Origin: Candidatus Obscuribacterales bacterium
GTDB lineage: Bacteria > Cyanobacteriota > Vampirovibrionia > Obscuribacterales > Obscuribacteraceae
Assembly: GCA_019637435.1 (NCBI GenBank)
Contig: JAHBVO010000001.1
Coordinates: 248,001-312,000 of the forward strand
Direction: 5' to 3'
Length of the DNA stretch: 64,000 nt
Under the pieces are notes generated by a model, which made no database searches, had not been told where the DNA came from, and saw only the letters and a program-made list of their open reading frames with translations. A program made the position numbers and the translations under genes. The first letter of the stretch is position 1. Each line of letters begins with the position of its first letter. Positions 18,311-26,124 of this stretch are shown here, in pieces.

Positions 18311-19765
18311 ATGCCTAAGTTTTCGACTCCAAAATTGACGGTAGCCTTTTTTCGAATTCCGGTAGCCCTTTTGATTGAACTTCTCATCATCAACAGCTGC
18401 GCTTTTGCTGCGGATAACGAGTGGCGCAAACACACTGATGCTGCCAACGATTTGATGCGCTCGGGAAAAATTGATAAGGCACTGTCCGAATATAATGCTG
18501 CGCTTGTCTCTGCGGAAACACTCAAGGCTGAAGACGACCTCGTTGCTCAGAGTTTGAGTAATATCGCTCAGCTCTACAAGCGACAAAACAAATTCAGAGA
18601 AGCCGAGGAATTCTATCGGAAAGCTCTTGCGCGTAGAGAACAGTCACTAAGTGCCGATAGCGATGCGATCGCCCGCAATCTTGAAGATCTTGCTTATACT
18701 CTTTGGGATCAGCGCAAATATGACTCTGTTCAACCGATTTTGCGGCGCACCATCGCCATTCGCGAGAAGGTGAACGGAAAAGATTTTGACGGTCTTGAGC
18801 GTCCGGTATCCTTGATGGCTCGACTCTATTCGGACCGTGAGCAGTACGAAGAAGCAATGCCCTGGTATGAACGCATGGTCGAGCTTCGCAAGAGAGGTTA
18901 TGGTGCAAATAGCCTCCGTGTAGCAGATGCGTACGACCAGATCGGTCGATTGAAGCGAGATGAACATAAATTCGGTGATGCTCGAAATTGGTTTGAGAAG
19001 GCTCTGAAGATCAGGCGATCCGTTCTCGGAAAAGACCATCTGCAGACGGTTCGAAATCTTGATGAGATTGCTTCCTTGTATTCTCGTGAGCGTCAATTCG
19101 ACAAAGCAATTCCTTTGTATGAAGAGAGTTTGGAAACCAAACGCGTCCTTCTCGCTTCAGAGAAAATCGAAGTCGCGCGTGCCATGCGGGATTTGATTCG
19201 CTGCTATCAGGATAATAATCAAACCGAAAAAGCGATTCCCCTGATTGAGGAAGAGTTGCGTCTTTTGAAAACGTCACTTGGACCTGACCACATAATGGTC
19301 GCCGAGTCTTATGACCGCCTATCCGACGCTCATCGCAAGCAGGACAAATTGGACGAGGCCATAGCAGATGCGGAGCAGGCTTTAGATATACGCAAAAAGC
19401 TCCTGGGTGATAAACATATCGAGGTCGCTCATAGCTTGAAGAAACTGTCGCGCTTGCATCAGCAAAAGAACGATATGCAGCTCGCTTCTCTCTACTCGAA
19501 GCGAGAAGTATCCGTTCTTAAAACACTACTTGGGACCTCCCACCCTGACTACATAAGCGCCAAGCACGACGAGGGCTGGATTGAGGACAAAATCAAAAAG
19601 GCTGAGGACTCTCAGATCAAAACGCAAAAAAAGGTTGAAGCCAAAGTGGATGATCGCTCCAGTCGAGGAGTCGGGAGCAAAGGGAGCAAATCCGAGTCAA
19701 CCCGGACGAATGGTCGACGCGATAAGCGCGAGGATGCCGCTAGAGAGAAGTCATCCGTAAAGTAG
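18311..19765 (+). CDS. Exported TPR protein (kinesin-light-chain-like repeats)
   Basis: 484 residues. An N-terminal hydrophobic segment (about 12-34, ending CAFAAD) is a signal peptide or anchor. From residue 40 to about 430 there are eight or nine TPR units of the 42-residue kinesin-light-chain type, for example SLSNIAQLYKRQNKFREAE, FYRKALARRE, NLDEIASLYSRERQFDKAI, and LKKLSRLHQQKNDMQLA. The last 60 residues are Lys/Ser/Arg rich and low in complexity. Such proteins serve as binding scaffolds. The stop is ten bases before the MBOAT gene, so it is the probable first gene of an acyl-transfer operon, where it may organise the other proteins in the periplasm; that role is inference. Confidence 0.8.
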   Translation: MPKFSTPKLTVAFFRIPVALLIELLIINSCAFAADNEWRKHTDAANDLMRSGKIDKALSEYNAALVSAETLKAEDDLVAQSLSNIAQLYKRQNKFREAEEFYRKALARREQSLSADSDAIARNLEDLAYTLWDQRKYDSVQPILRRTIAIREKVNGKDFDGLERPVSLMARLYSDREQYEEAMPWYERMVELRKRGYGANSLRVADAYDQIGRLKRDEHKFGDARNWFEKALKIRRSVLGKDHLQTVRNLDEIASLYSRERQFDKAIPLYEESLETKRVLLASEKIEVARAMRDLIRCYQDNNQTEKAIPLIEEELRLLKTSLGPDHIMVAESYDRLSDAHRKQDKLDEAIADAEQALDIRKKLLGDKHIEVAHSLKKLSRLHQQKNDMQLASLYSKREVSVLKTLLGTSHPDYISAKHDEGWIEDKIKKAEDSQIKTQKKVEAKVDDRSSRGVGSKGSKSESTRTNGRRDKREDAAREKSSVK

Positions 19766-19775
19766 TTTTCCAGCC

Positions 19776-20975
19776 ATGATCTTTGACACGTATTGGTTTC
19801 TCTTTGGCGTGGTGTTGTTTTTGCCGCTGTACTGGCTGGCTGGCACTCCAAAAATCCGCTTGTGGCTGCTGCTGTGCTTCTGTTTCCTATTCCACATGCA
19901 CTTTGCCGGAGCCGCCGGTGTGGTACCGATAGTGGTGCTAGCTTCGCTCACTTACTTTGCAGGACGTTCCGCAAACCGTCTTTTTTGCGCTGCGGCCATC
20001 GTTGCTTGCACTCTGGCACTTTGCCACTATAAGTATTCGCTGTTTTTTGCTGACGAGGCATTTGCATTCCTGACTCCGGAAGCTAAGGATACTTTTCATT
20101 CTCTTGTCCGTTCTACCCTTCCCCTGACGCCGCCACTGGCAATCAGCTTTTTCACTTTTGAATTCGTTCACTATTTGCTTGAGATAAGAAAACAGAAACC
20201 TCCCATTAATAAGCCAGCTGACTTCGCTGCTTTCACGTTCTTCTTCCCGACGCTTGTTGCCGGTCCCGTGAAACGGTACGACCAGTTTATCCCGGCACTG
20301 AAGCAGGGACTCACCGCCGTTTCTTCCACTCAGGTTATGCTCGGGCTTTTGCAAGTTGCTACGGGGTACGGAAAGAAACTTGTGTTAGCCGATAACCTGA
20401 CACCATATATAGAGTCAAGAGATTTGATTTTCAGCACAATTAGTCTGGAAGAACGTTGGCTTCTGCTTGTGGTTTTAAACCTGCGAATCTATTTTGACTT
20501 TAGCGGCTACAGTGATATTGCAATCGGTTTAGCTCGGATGATGGGAATTGAGGTTCCTGCTAATTTTAACTGGCCCTATTTAGCCACCAGCATAAGGGAG
20601 TTTTGGCGACGCTGGCATATTTCACTGAGCACCTGGATTCGCGATTACATATACATTCCAATAGCCGGCGGAAAACACACTAAGCTTCGCAAAGTATTCG
20701 CCGCATTTCTTGCTATGTCCCTTTGCGGATTGTGGCACGGCGCCGCGTGGCACTTCGTCGCCTGGGGAATCTACCATGGTGTCGGACTGTGTATATGTGC
20801 TCTGTACAGAAAAGTACCGGTGGTCGGGATGCTTGGAATTGTATTTGATAAATTTCCGATTTCGGCCTGGCTTTTAACCATGTTTTTTGTATTCGTCAGC
20901 CGCTTGCTTTTCTTTTATCCGTTGGGGGATGCAGTCGAAAAATTCTGCTTGTTGTTTACCACGAGGATAACCTGA
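19776..20975 (+). CDS. MBOAT-family membrane O-acyltransferase (DltB/AlgI-like)
   Basis: 399 residues and about ten hydrophobic segments. MBOAT signatures are plain: FFPTLVAGPVKRYDQF, YFDFSGYSDIAIGLARMMGIEVPANFNWPY (given here as its two halves FDFSGYSDIAIG and GIEVPANFNWPY), REFWRRWHISLSTWIRDYIYIP, and LCGLWHGAAWHFVAWGIYHG with the family's catalytic His. DltB and AlgI belong to this branch and move acyl groups from a cytoplasmic donor across the membrane to a polymer or lipid. The next gene starts after only two bases and encodes an SGNH-like partner, as in alginate or D-alanyl systems. There is no DltA/DltC here, so the donor may be acetyl-CoA as in polysaccharide O-acetylation. The acceptor is unknown. 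Confidence 0.87.
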   Translation: MIFDTYWFLFGVVLFLPLYWLAGTPKIRLWLLLCFCFLFHMHFAGAAGVVPIVVLASLTYFAGRSANRLFCAAAIVACTLALCHYKYSLFFADEAFAFLTPEAKDTFHSLVRSTLPLTPPLAISFFTFEFVHYLLEIRKQKPPINKPADFAAFTFFFPTLVAGPVKRYDQFIPALKQGLTAVSSTQVMLGLLQVATGYGKKLVLADNLTPYIESRDLIFSTISLEERWLLLVVLNLRIYFDFSGYSDIAIGLARMMGIEVPANFNWPYLATSIREFWRRWHISLSTWIRDYIYIPIAGGKHTKLRKVFAAFLAMSLCGLWHGAAWHFVAWGIYHGVGLCICALYRKVPVVGMLGIVFDKFPISAWLLTMFFVFVSRLLFFYPLGDAVEKFCLLFTTRIT

Positions 20976-20977
20976 GC

Positions 20978-22159
20978 ATGAAATTGAAACTGCCGGAGAG
21001 CGGCTTCCCTGGACAATTTATAGCTCCGAAACCATTCTTCGTGGGCGTTCTGTTGGGTTTCCTGATCTGTTGTGTTTTAGGTTTCATTTGCTCGCAAAAT
21101 CAGAAAATCGAAAATTTCAAGCGATTCCACTTTTACATCAGTCCCTATACACAGTACTTTCCTTCGCTCGGTCAAATGGTATCGCTGGTGAAACCTGCCC
21201 GCAAAGACCAGACGATTGTAATTGTTGGTGGAAACAGCCTTTTCAATGGCTTTGGACAAAGGACGGAGGAGTTGTGGAGTGAAAAGCTGAAGCAGGACCT
21301 TGGCGATAAATATTTTGTCGTCAACTACAGCTTTGATGGTGCCGTTCCTTTCGAAGGGGGCTCCTGGGTGGCTGAGATGTTGTTGAAACAGAATCGCAAA
21401 GTTATCTATATCACAACTGCTGAGCCCCGTCGTATCAGCGCTCCCGACGGGCTTCTTCTTCGGCGCGAATTTTTTGATTTTAAAAATCACGGACTGTTGC
21501 TTAACAGCTCGAAGCGTTCCCAAACGTTAGATGAACATATGAACGCTTCGCATTCAAACTTCGATCAGAGTCTATTAGATCTTAGTTTAGGGAAACAGGT
21601 CGACCTTTATACCTGTAGCACTGAACTGTGGCAATGGGTTGGTCACAACCTTTTCTTTACGGTATGGTGCAGCGGGACACATCCGAATTTTCTGGCTCCT
21701 CGAGCGTCGTTTGGTGACACTTACAGACCTCATTTGAACCTTGACGGTTCCTTTCTCGAATCGAAAAAAAATGAATTGATCGGCGAGCAAAATTCAGTCG
21801 CATTTCGAAATGCAGCTGGTGATTGGGAAGCCTTCTCCCGAAGTTGGGCCGACGCGGATGAAAACTATCAAACGATTCCGCAAGAACTTTTACGGCATTC
21901 GATTGTTTTTGTACCACGACACAGTCCTCTGATTTTAAATCGGTTCTCGTCAGATCAGCTGGAAAAGTACGACGGGATATTGGAAATTTCGATGAAGCGC
22001 TGGAAGGATTTAGGCGCAGATAGTGCGGTAATCGGAAACGGTTTCAAACCTGATGATTATTTGGATATGGGTCACTTTTCGGAAACCGGGGGAAGCATGG
22101 TAGCGCATATGGTGGCTGAAAAAATTCGAGAAAGTGCTCGGAGGTTGGATTATGAGTAA
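20978..22159 (+). CDS. SGNH-like acyltransfer partner protein (AlgJ/DltD-like position)
   Basis: 393 residues. One N-terminal membrane helix (about 21-40) leaves the rest outside. Residues 70-90 carry TIVIVGGNSLFNGFGQ, a strand followed by a G-N-S turn like block I of SGNH/GDSL hydrolases, and the C-terminus has DDYLDMGHFSETGG, a D-x-x-H arrangement like block V. DltD and AlgJ/AlgX share this fold and finish the transfer of an acyl group passed by an MBOAT protein. Sequence similarity to any named member is low by eye, so the call rests on the motif pair and on the position directly behind the MBOAT gene. The 3' end overlaps an unlisted 40-codon gene by eight bases. Confidence 0.72.
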   Translation: MKLKLPESGFPGQFIAPKPFFVGVLLGFLICCVLGFICSQNQKIENFKRFHFYISPYTQYFPSLGQMVSLVKPARKDQTIVIVGGNSLFNGFGQRTEELWSEKLKQDLGDKYFVVNYSFDGAVPFEGGSWVAEMLLKQNRKVIYITTAEPRRISAPDGLLLRREFFDFKNHGLLLNSSKRSQTLDEHMNASHSNFDQSLLDLSLGKQVDLYTCSTELWQWVGHNLFFTVWCSGTHPNFLAPRASFGDTYRPHLNLDGSFLESKKNELIGEQNSVAFRNAAGDWEAFSRSWADADENYQTIPQELLRHSIVFVPRHSPLILNRFSSDQLEKYDGILEISMKRWKDLGADSAVIGNGFKPDDYLDMGHFSETGGSMVAHMVAEKIRESARRLDYE

Positions 22160-22274
22160 CAGGAACAGAGTTTTGATGTCACTAATCGTCGGTCTTTTTG
22201 TTGGCGTGTTCTTTCACTATGTAATTTACAGACTGACGTTACCGGTGCGACCGTTTATCTACGTGGCGTTCTAG
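22152..22274 (+). CDS. 40-residue single-pass membrane peptide, DltX-like
   Basis: A short frame starts at an ATG inside the end of the SGNH-like gene (ATG and stop overlap as ATGAGTAA) and runs 40 codons to a TAG at 22274, just before a terminator hairpin. The peptide has a basic head (MSNRNRVLMS), one hydrophobic span (LIVGLFVGVFFHYVIY) and a short polar C-terminus (RLTLPVRPFIYVAF). In Gram-positive dlt operons a small membrane peptide, DltX (about 50 residues), is required for transfer between the MBOAT protein and DltD. The position, size, topology and aromatic C-terminus here match that idea. Nothing in such a short sequence can prove homology. Translational coupling to the upstream gene is likely because no separate ribosome site is seen beyond GGAGGTTGG near the ATG. 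Confidence 0.62.
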   Translation: MSNRNRVLMSLIVGLFVGVFFHYVIYRLTLPVRPFIYVAF

Positions 22275-22286
22275 TCACTCAAAATA

Positions 22287-22315
22287 TAAGCCGGTGGCTC
22301 ATGTCCACCGGCTTA
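22287..22315 (+). terminator. Terminator of the acyltransferase operon
   Basis: An 11-bp perfect stem (22287-22297 with 22305-22315) and a seven-base loop lie 12 bases after the small membrane gene. The T-tract is weak. Confidence 0.6.
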
Positions 22316-22322
22316 AACCTTC

Positions 22323-22350
22323 CAACTTCGAACCCGCTCGTTCGAAGTTG
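22323..22350 (-). terminator. Hairpin after the convergent minus-strand gene
   Basis: An 11-bp perfect stem (22323-22333 with 22340-22350) and a six-base loop abut the stop codon of the gene on the minus strand. It probably ends that transcript and, with the hairpin at 22287, separates two converging units. Confidence 0.5.
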
Positions 22351-22728
22351 TTAGTGACCTTTTCTTGCGAAGAATGATGTGAAGTTGCCAAACGCCTCCA
22401 AGAAATTGAAAGACGTCTTTTTGTTCAAGCGCATTTGCAGCGTATCCTCAAGTTCCATACGGCGCTTTCTGCCAGCGGCGGTCGTGGAGCTTATTCGTCT
22501 GCGGGCAGGTTTTTGCGCGAGCACTTTGTCAGTTTTGCTCTTGGGTGCCGGTGAGCGTTTCAAAACCACCGTGTCGCATTGAGATGCTTGAGCGCCGAAG
22601 AGCTCGTCTAGTTTGTCCTGTACTTGAGATTGAAATGGATCGCAAGCGATGACCAGTGCGCCCTCTGCTGCGGCGTTGCGCAAAGCGGCTGTGTGGAAGA
22701 AAAATTCGCGTGTAGTGAGATTTAGCAT
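22351..22728 (-). CDS. Unassigned small basic protein
   Basis: 125 residues. An N-terminal section (REFFFHTAALRNAAAEGALVIACDPFQSQVQDKLDELFG) looks folded, with a hydrophobic strand ALVIACDP; the middle is Lys/Arg/Pro rich (KRSPAPKSKTDKVLAQKPARRR) and the C-terminus is aromatic (NFLEAFGNFTSFFARKG). No ribosome site is visible before the ATG, no membrane segment is seen and no family is recognised. The stop codon sits directly against a terminator-like hairpin, which supports a real gene. The basic middle suggests nucleic-acid or polyanion contact, but this is a guess. Confidence 0.4.
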   Translation of the reverse strand: MLNLTTREFFFHTAALRNAAAEGALVIACDPFQSQVQDKLDELFGAQASQCDTVVLKRSPAPKSKTDKVLAQKPARRRISSTTAAGRKRRMELEDTLQMRLNKKTSFNFLEAFGNFTSFFARKGH

Positions 22729-23170
22729 TGTAGACGTGCCAGAGAAACGATTCGGTGTTTGCCGGATCAGAGGGACAATCAGGAGCGCTTGAGAAAGGTT
22801 TGTTCCAGTGCAGTAATACCATCTTAGTTTCGATGCTCAAAACTGTGAATTCGCGAATATCCCTTAGCGAAAACGTGTATGAAACGGTGTCGGCGCTCTT
22901 CAGGTCAGGACTCTCTCGCTTTCTTTCAAGTCACGCTCCCGGTAATCCATGAAAGGTACGGCTTTGAGGATTCGGACAGTGCCGAAAATTTTATGAAAGC
23001 AAAAAGAGTCTGCCGTGGCGCCTTTGCACACTTACATCAGTCTCAGTAGCTCCAATAGGTGATTGTTGTTTATTTCTAGATCTGATACAGCTATTCGTAT
23101 ATGTTGACGCGGCGGGTTCGAGGCGTTGGCTCAGTAAGTCGCAACGCCGAAATTATCTGAATGGTGGGCT
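22729..23170. other. Divergent intergenic region
   Basis: About 440 bases between the small basic gene and the receiver-kinase gene. Short open frames occur but lack ribosome sites and reasonable composition. I see no RNA gene; promoters for both sides should lie here, though none stands out. Confidence 0.4.
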
Positions 23171-24646
23171 ATGCCTTTGAATGTCATGCTTGTTGAAGAT
23201 CAAGCGCTCATCCGTATGGGCATTGAACTCGCAGTGCAGCAAGTTTCAAACGCGAAAATCAAAATAAGCTCTGTTGCTGAAAACGGCGAGCAGGCGGTCA
23301 AACAATACGTTGAAAATAAGCCGGATGTGGTTCTTATGGATATTCGAATGCCAGTGATGGGCGGGCTCGAGGCCTCCAGGCAAATTCGTTCGGTGGATAA
23401 GAACGCGAAAATCATTTTTCTTACTAACAACGACTCAATCGATGATGTTTTCTCCGCATTCTCGATTGGAGCAAGCGGCTATTGCTTGAAGGATGTGGAA
23501 CCGGGTACTCTCGTCGATTTCATTAAAAACGCAAACGACGGCGGCATCTCAATCGATTCACGAATCGCGGCAGATATGTTGAGATTTCTCACCTCGAAAG
23601 ACGCGATGCCTGACTTGCGTGCTACCGCCCAGATGTATAACGGCACCCGTTTGAATGCCCGAGATGCGGAAGTCTTGAGCCAACTTGTCCATGGATCGGC
23701 TAGTGACAAAATGTCGGTTAATACCAAACTTAGTGTCATCAACATCCTGAATAAGATTGCCACTTTGAGCGATGGAGAATCGAATTCTCGCGAGAAGGAA
23801 GATTTAAACACGACCGAAGCATCCGAGAGATTCGAATTCATCGAGATACTGGGCAAGGGGGGAATGGGCACGGTTTTCAAAGCTCGTAATAAGAGCACCG
23901 ACACTCTGGTGGCAGTTAAGGTGTTTAAGCCGACAACAACGTCGGCATGGCAGCGTTTCGTGCAAGAAGCCAGCATCATGACGAAGCTGTCTCATCGCTC
24001 GGTCGTAAAAGTTTTTGATTTCCTTCTCGATCGAGATCGCACAGCTTACCTGGTTATGGAGCTCGTCGACGGCCCGTCTTTGTTAAATGTGATTGAGTGT
24101 GGTGGCGCTATCGTTCAAAAAGAAGCGGTTCCAATTTTTGTTCAATGTTCAGATGCCCTTGAGCATCTACATCGCGCCGGTGTTGTGCACAGGGACATAA
24201 AACCAAGCAACATAATTCTGTTTTGCGAGGACGAAACAACTATTCTTCCAAAGATCGTGGATTTCGGCGTATCGAAGTGCATGGCTGTGGAGAATTCGGA
24301 TCGGCTGACGTTACAAGGGGAGGTGTTGGGAAGCCCACTTTATATGAGTCCTGAGCAATGTCGGGGTGAGGATGTGACGCCCTTGTCCGATATATATTCC
24401 ATGGGGTGCGTCATGTTCGAAGTCTTATGCGGATGCCCTCCATTTGTTGGAGAGAGTTATTTCGAGACGATGTCGATGCACTCACGCTCTCCACTACCGA
24501 ATCTTCGTGAGTGGATGAATGTAAAACACGAGCTGTCACCGCAGCTCGAGCAAATAATCGAAAAGTGTCTGGCTAAGGCGCCTAGAGATCGATTCCAAAG
24601 CGCCGAGGAGTTAGCGATTGCACTGGATAAACTGAGGGTCAATTAG
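23171..24646 (+). CDS. NarL-type receiver domain fused to a Ser/Thr protein kinase
   Basis: 491 residues. Residues 3-125 form a complete receiver domain: acidic pair E9/D10, phospho-acceptor Asp57 in VVLMDIRMPVMGG, Thr85 in IIFLTNN and Lys107 in GASGYCLKDV, a loop typical of NarL/LuxR-type regulators. Residues about 160-200 (LNARDAEVLSQLVHGSASDKM, then TKLSVINILNKIA) keep the outline of a LuxR helix-turn-helix but look degraded. A full Hanks kinase domain follows (221-490): LGKGGMGTV, Lys250, HRD in VVHRDIKPSN, DFG in IVDFGVSK, and GSPLYMSPEQ. There is no membrane segment. Phosphorylation of Asp57 could switch the kinase. The histidine kinase at 24991 is the natural candidate donor. Receiver-STK fusions are rare compared with receiver-DNA-binding ones. 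Confidence 0.88.
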   Translation: MPLNVMLVEDQALIRMGIELAVQQVSNAKIKISSVAENGEQAVKQYVENKPDVVLMDIRMPVMGGLEASRQIRSVDKNAKIIFLTNNDSIDDVFSAFSIGASGYCLKDVEPGTLVDFIKNANDGGISIDSRIAADMLRFLTSKDAMPDLRATAQMYNGTRLNARDAEVLSQLVHGSASDKMSVNTKLSVINILNKIATLSDGESNSREKEDLNTTEASERFEFIEILGKGGMGTVFKARNKSTDTLVAVKVFKPTTTSAWQRFVQEASIMTKLSHRSVVKVFDFLLDRDRTAYLVMELVDGPSLLNVIECGGAIVQKEAVPIFVQCSDALEHLHRAGVVHRDIKPSNIILFCEDETTILPKIVDFGVSKCMAVENSDRLTLQGEVLGSPLYMSPEQCRGEDVTPLSDIYSMGCVMFEVLCGCPPFVGESYFETMSMHSRSPLPNLREWMNVKHELSPQLEQIIEKCLAKAPRDRFQSAEELAIALDKLRVN

Positions 24647-24663
24647 TGGAGATATTCGCTACT

Positions 24664-24843
24664 TCAACATTGGTCGACAGCAGACTTTTCTATTTGAGAA
24701 ATGTCGAACTTAAGCTGATTGATTTTGCCATCGAGCTCAGCCAGAGCTGCTATGGAATTTTCAATTTGCCGCGCCAAATTAGCTCTGGCTTCTTCGAGTT
24801 TTTTCAGTTGCTCTTTAGCTTCTTCTACCATGACCAAACTCAT
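24664..24843 (-). CDS. Small coiled-coil protein, 59 residues
   Basis: A minus-strand frame runs from ATG 24843, preceded by GTAGGAAG at the right distance, to a TGA at 24664-24666. The product is 59 residues of regular heptads (EEAKEQLKKLEEARANLARQ, then AALAELDGKINQLKF), a clear coiled coil with no membrane segment. A plus-strand frame of 72 codons covers the same stretch but is rich in Phe and Leu with no ribosome site, and is the shadow of this gene. It lies tail to tail with the receiver-kinase gene and upstream of the histidine kinase, whose own N-terminus is a long coiled coil. A partnership is possible but not shown. Confidence 0.6.
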   Translation of the reverse strand: MSLVMVEEAKEQLKKLEEARANLARQIENSIAALAELDGKINQLKFDISQIEKSAVDQC

Positions 24844-24965
24844 GAAAACTTCCTACCCCTGTAAAGAGTGGAGATTGATTCGAAAATAAGATAGTTCAGT
24901 CCGAGCATTTCGTGAATATTCTTTTGCGAATTTTTACCTTTTTGTTTGCCTATCTGGAGGGCAGC

Positions 24966-25010
24966 ATGAACCCAAAATTCAGCCAAGCTGGTGGTATCCG
25001 TGTCGGATAA
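24966..25010 (+). other. Short upstream frame with strong ribosome site before the histidine kinase
   Basis: An ATG at 24966 sits behind CTGGAGGGCAGC and opens a 14-codon frame ending at 25010. It overlaps the beginning of the histidine kinase frame in another phase. It may be a leader peptide that couples translation, or a sign of an indel that split the natural N-terminus. Confidence 0.35.
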
Positions 25011-26040
25011 TGAGCGCCAACTAAAGCTAGACCTGGCTCACTCTCAAAAACGACTCTCCGAGAGAACGCGTGAGCGCGATGAGATGCAGCTTAAGCTTGT
25101 CAAAAGCGACGAGCGATTGGTGGCAACGGAGAAAGCATTGGTCGCAAATACTTTGCTGATGGAGAAATCTGACGCAGATTTGTCCGTCAGCGCAGCGCTT
25201 CTTGAATCCAAGGAGCTGGAGTTGGCCCAACAAGCGGCTCAACTCGCCATTTCCGCCCTGGATGTCGTTCAGAAAAACAAAGCTCTACGCGCTAGCGATG
25301 TATCGTTGGCGAAGCGAACCGAGGAATTAGAACGCAAAAACCGGGAGCTAGAGGTGTTGATGCGTCAGCGCGAGGATTTTGTCGCTGCCATAACCCATGA
25401 TTTGAAAAGTCCTCTATTGGGCGCCACGAGGGTTCTTGAATACCTTGCCAGTGGTCAAGTGCCACCTGAGCAGCAACAGCTCATCATCAACCAGCTGCTC
25501 GATTCTAATAGAGAGATGGTTCGTATGATTTTCAATCTGCTGGACGTCTATCGTTTTGACGCTGGAAGTCTAGTGCCGATTCAGGAACTTTTGGATGTTC
25601 CTGCTCTGATCAACCAGAGTTGCGAGCAGTTCAGTTTCACTATCGTTGATAAGAAGTTGGAATTTCGAAAGGAAATTGATGCGAACGTAACTCAAATTAG
25701 ATGCGATGGTTTGATTATCAAACGAATTTTGACAAATTTGCTCAGTAACGCCTTCAAGTTTACTAAAGCGGAAGGGCTAGTCGTAGTGCGAGCCTGGGTG
25801 CAGGAAAACATGCTGATGATCTCGGTTCGAGACTCCGGACCTGGGATGACAGAGGAGCAGAAAGAAGGAATTTTCAGGCGATTCTGGCAGACTCATAAAA
25901 GCCGAGAAAGCGGGACCGGCACGGGACTTGGTTTATATCTATCGAAGGAGCTGGCTGCCACTATTGGTGGTGACTTGACTTTTGTCACAGAGCAAAACGT
26001 CGGTAGCGAATTTACTTTATCCATTCCGATGTCGAAATAG
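24991..26040 (+). CDS. Cytoplasmic sensor histidine kinase with long coiled-coil head
   Basis: 349 residues from GTG 24991 (GTG 25000 is an alternative); neither has a ribosome site, whereas an out-of-frame ATG at 24966 does. Residues 5-125 are a continuous coiled coil with no membrane segment or sensory domain. The HisKA dimer has the H-box FVAAITHDLKSPLLGA with His136. The HATPase domain has the N-box NLLSNAFKFT, G1 VRDSGPGMTEEQ, an F-box FRRFWQT, and G2 GTGTGLGLYLSKE. It is a full transmitter kinase, of the HPK1 type. The neighbouring receiver-kinase fusion lacks its own histidine kinase, so the two probably form a pair. Signal input would have to come through partners binding the coiled coil. 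Confidence 0.85.
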   Translation: MVSVSDNERQLKLDLAHSQKRLSERTRERDEMQLKLVKSDERLVATEKALVANTLLMEKSDADLSVSAALLESKELELAQQAAQLAISALDVVQKNKALRASDVSLAKRTEELERKNRELEVLMRQREDFVAAITHDLKSPLLGATRVLEYLASGQVPPEQQQLIINQLLDSNREMVRMIFNLLDVYRFDAGSLVPIQELLDVPALINQSCEQFSFTIVDKKLEFRKEIDANVTQIRCDGLIIKRILTNLLSNAFKFTKAEGLVVVRAWVQENMLMISVRDSGPGMTEEQKEGIFRRFWQTHKSRESGTGTGLGLYLSKELAATIGGDLTFVTEQNVGSEFTLSIPMSK

Positions 26041-26052
26041 CCATCACGAAAA

Positions 26053-26074
26053 AAAGGAGGACGAATCCTCCTTT
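26053..26074. terminator. Bidirectional terminator between converging genes
   Basis: AAAGGAGG (26053-26060) pairs with CCTCCTTT (26067-26074). A run of seven A residues precedes the stem core, so read on the minus strand it gives a long T-tract and a strong terminator for the cysteine desulfurase; on the plus strand it ends the histidine kinase more weakly. Confidence 0.7.
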
Positions 26075-26124
26075 CTTCGGTTTACTGCGTGAGAAAAATC
26101 TTTTGTGAAGGGACTTCAACTGCT

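Noticed and set aside
22755..22952. 65-codon plus-strand frame in the gap before the receiver-kinase
   Set aside because: No ribosome site, no continuity with the kinase frame, and no recognisable protein pattern.
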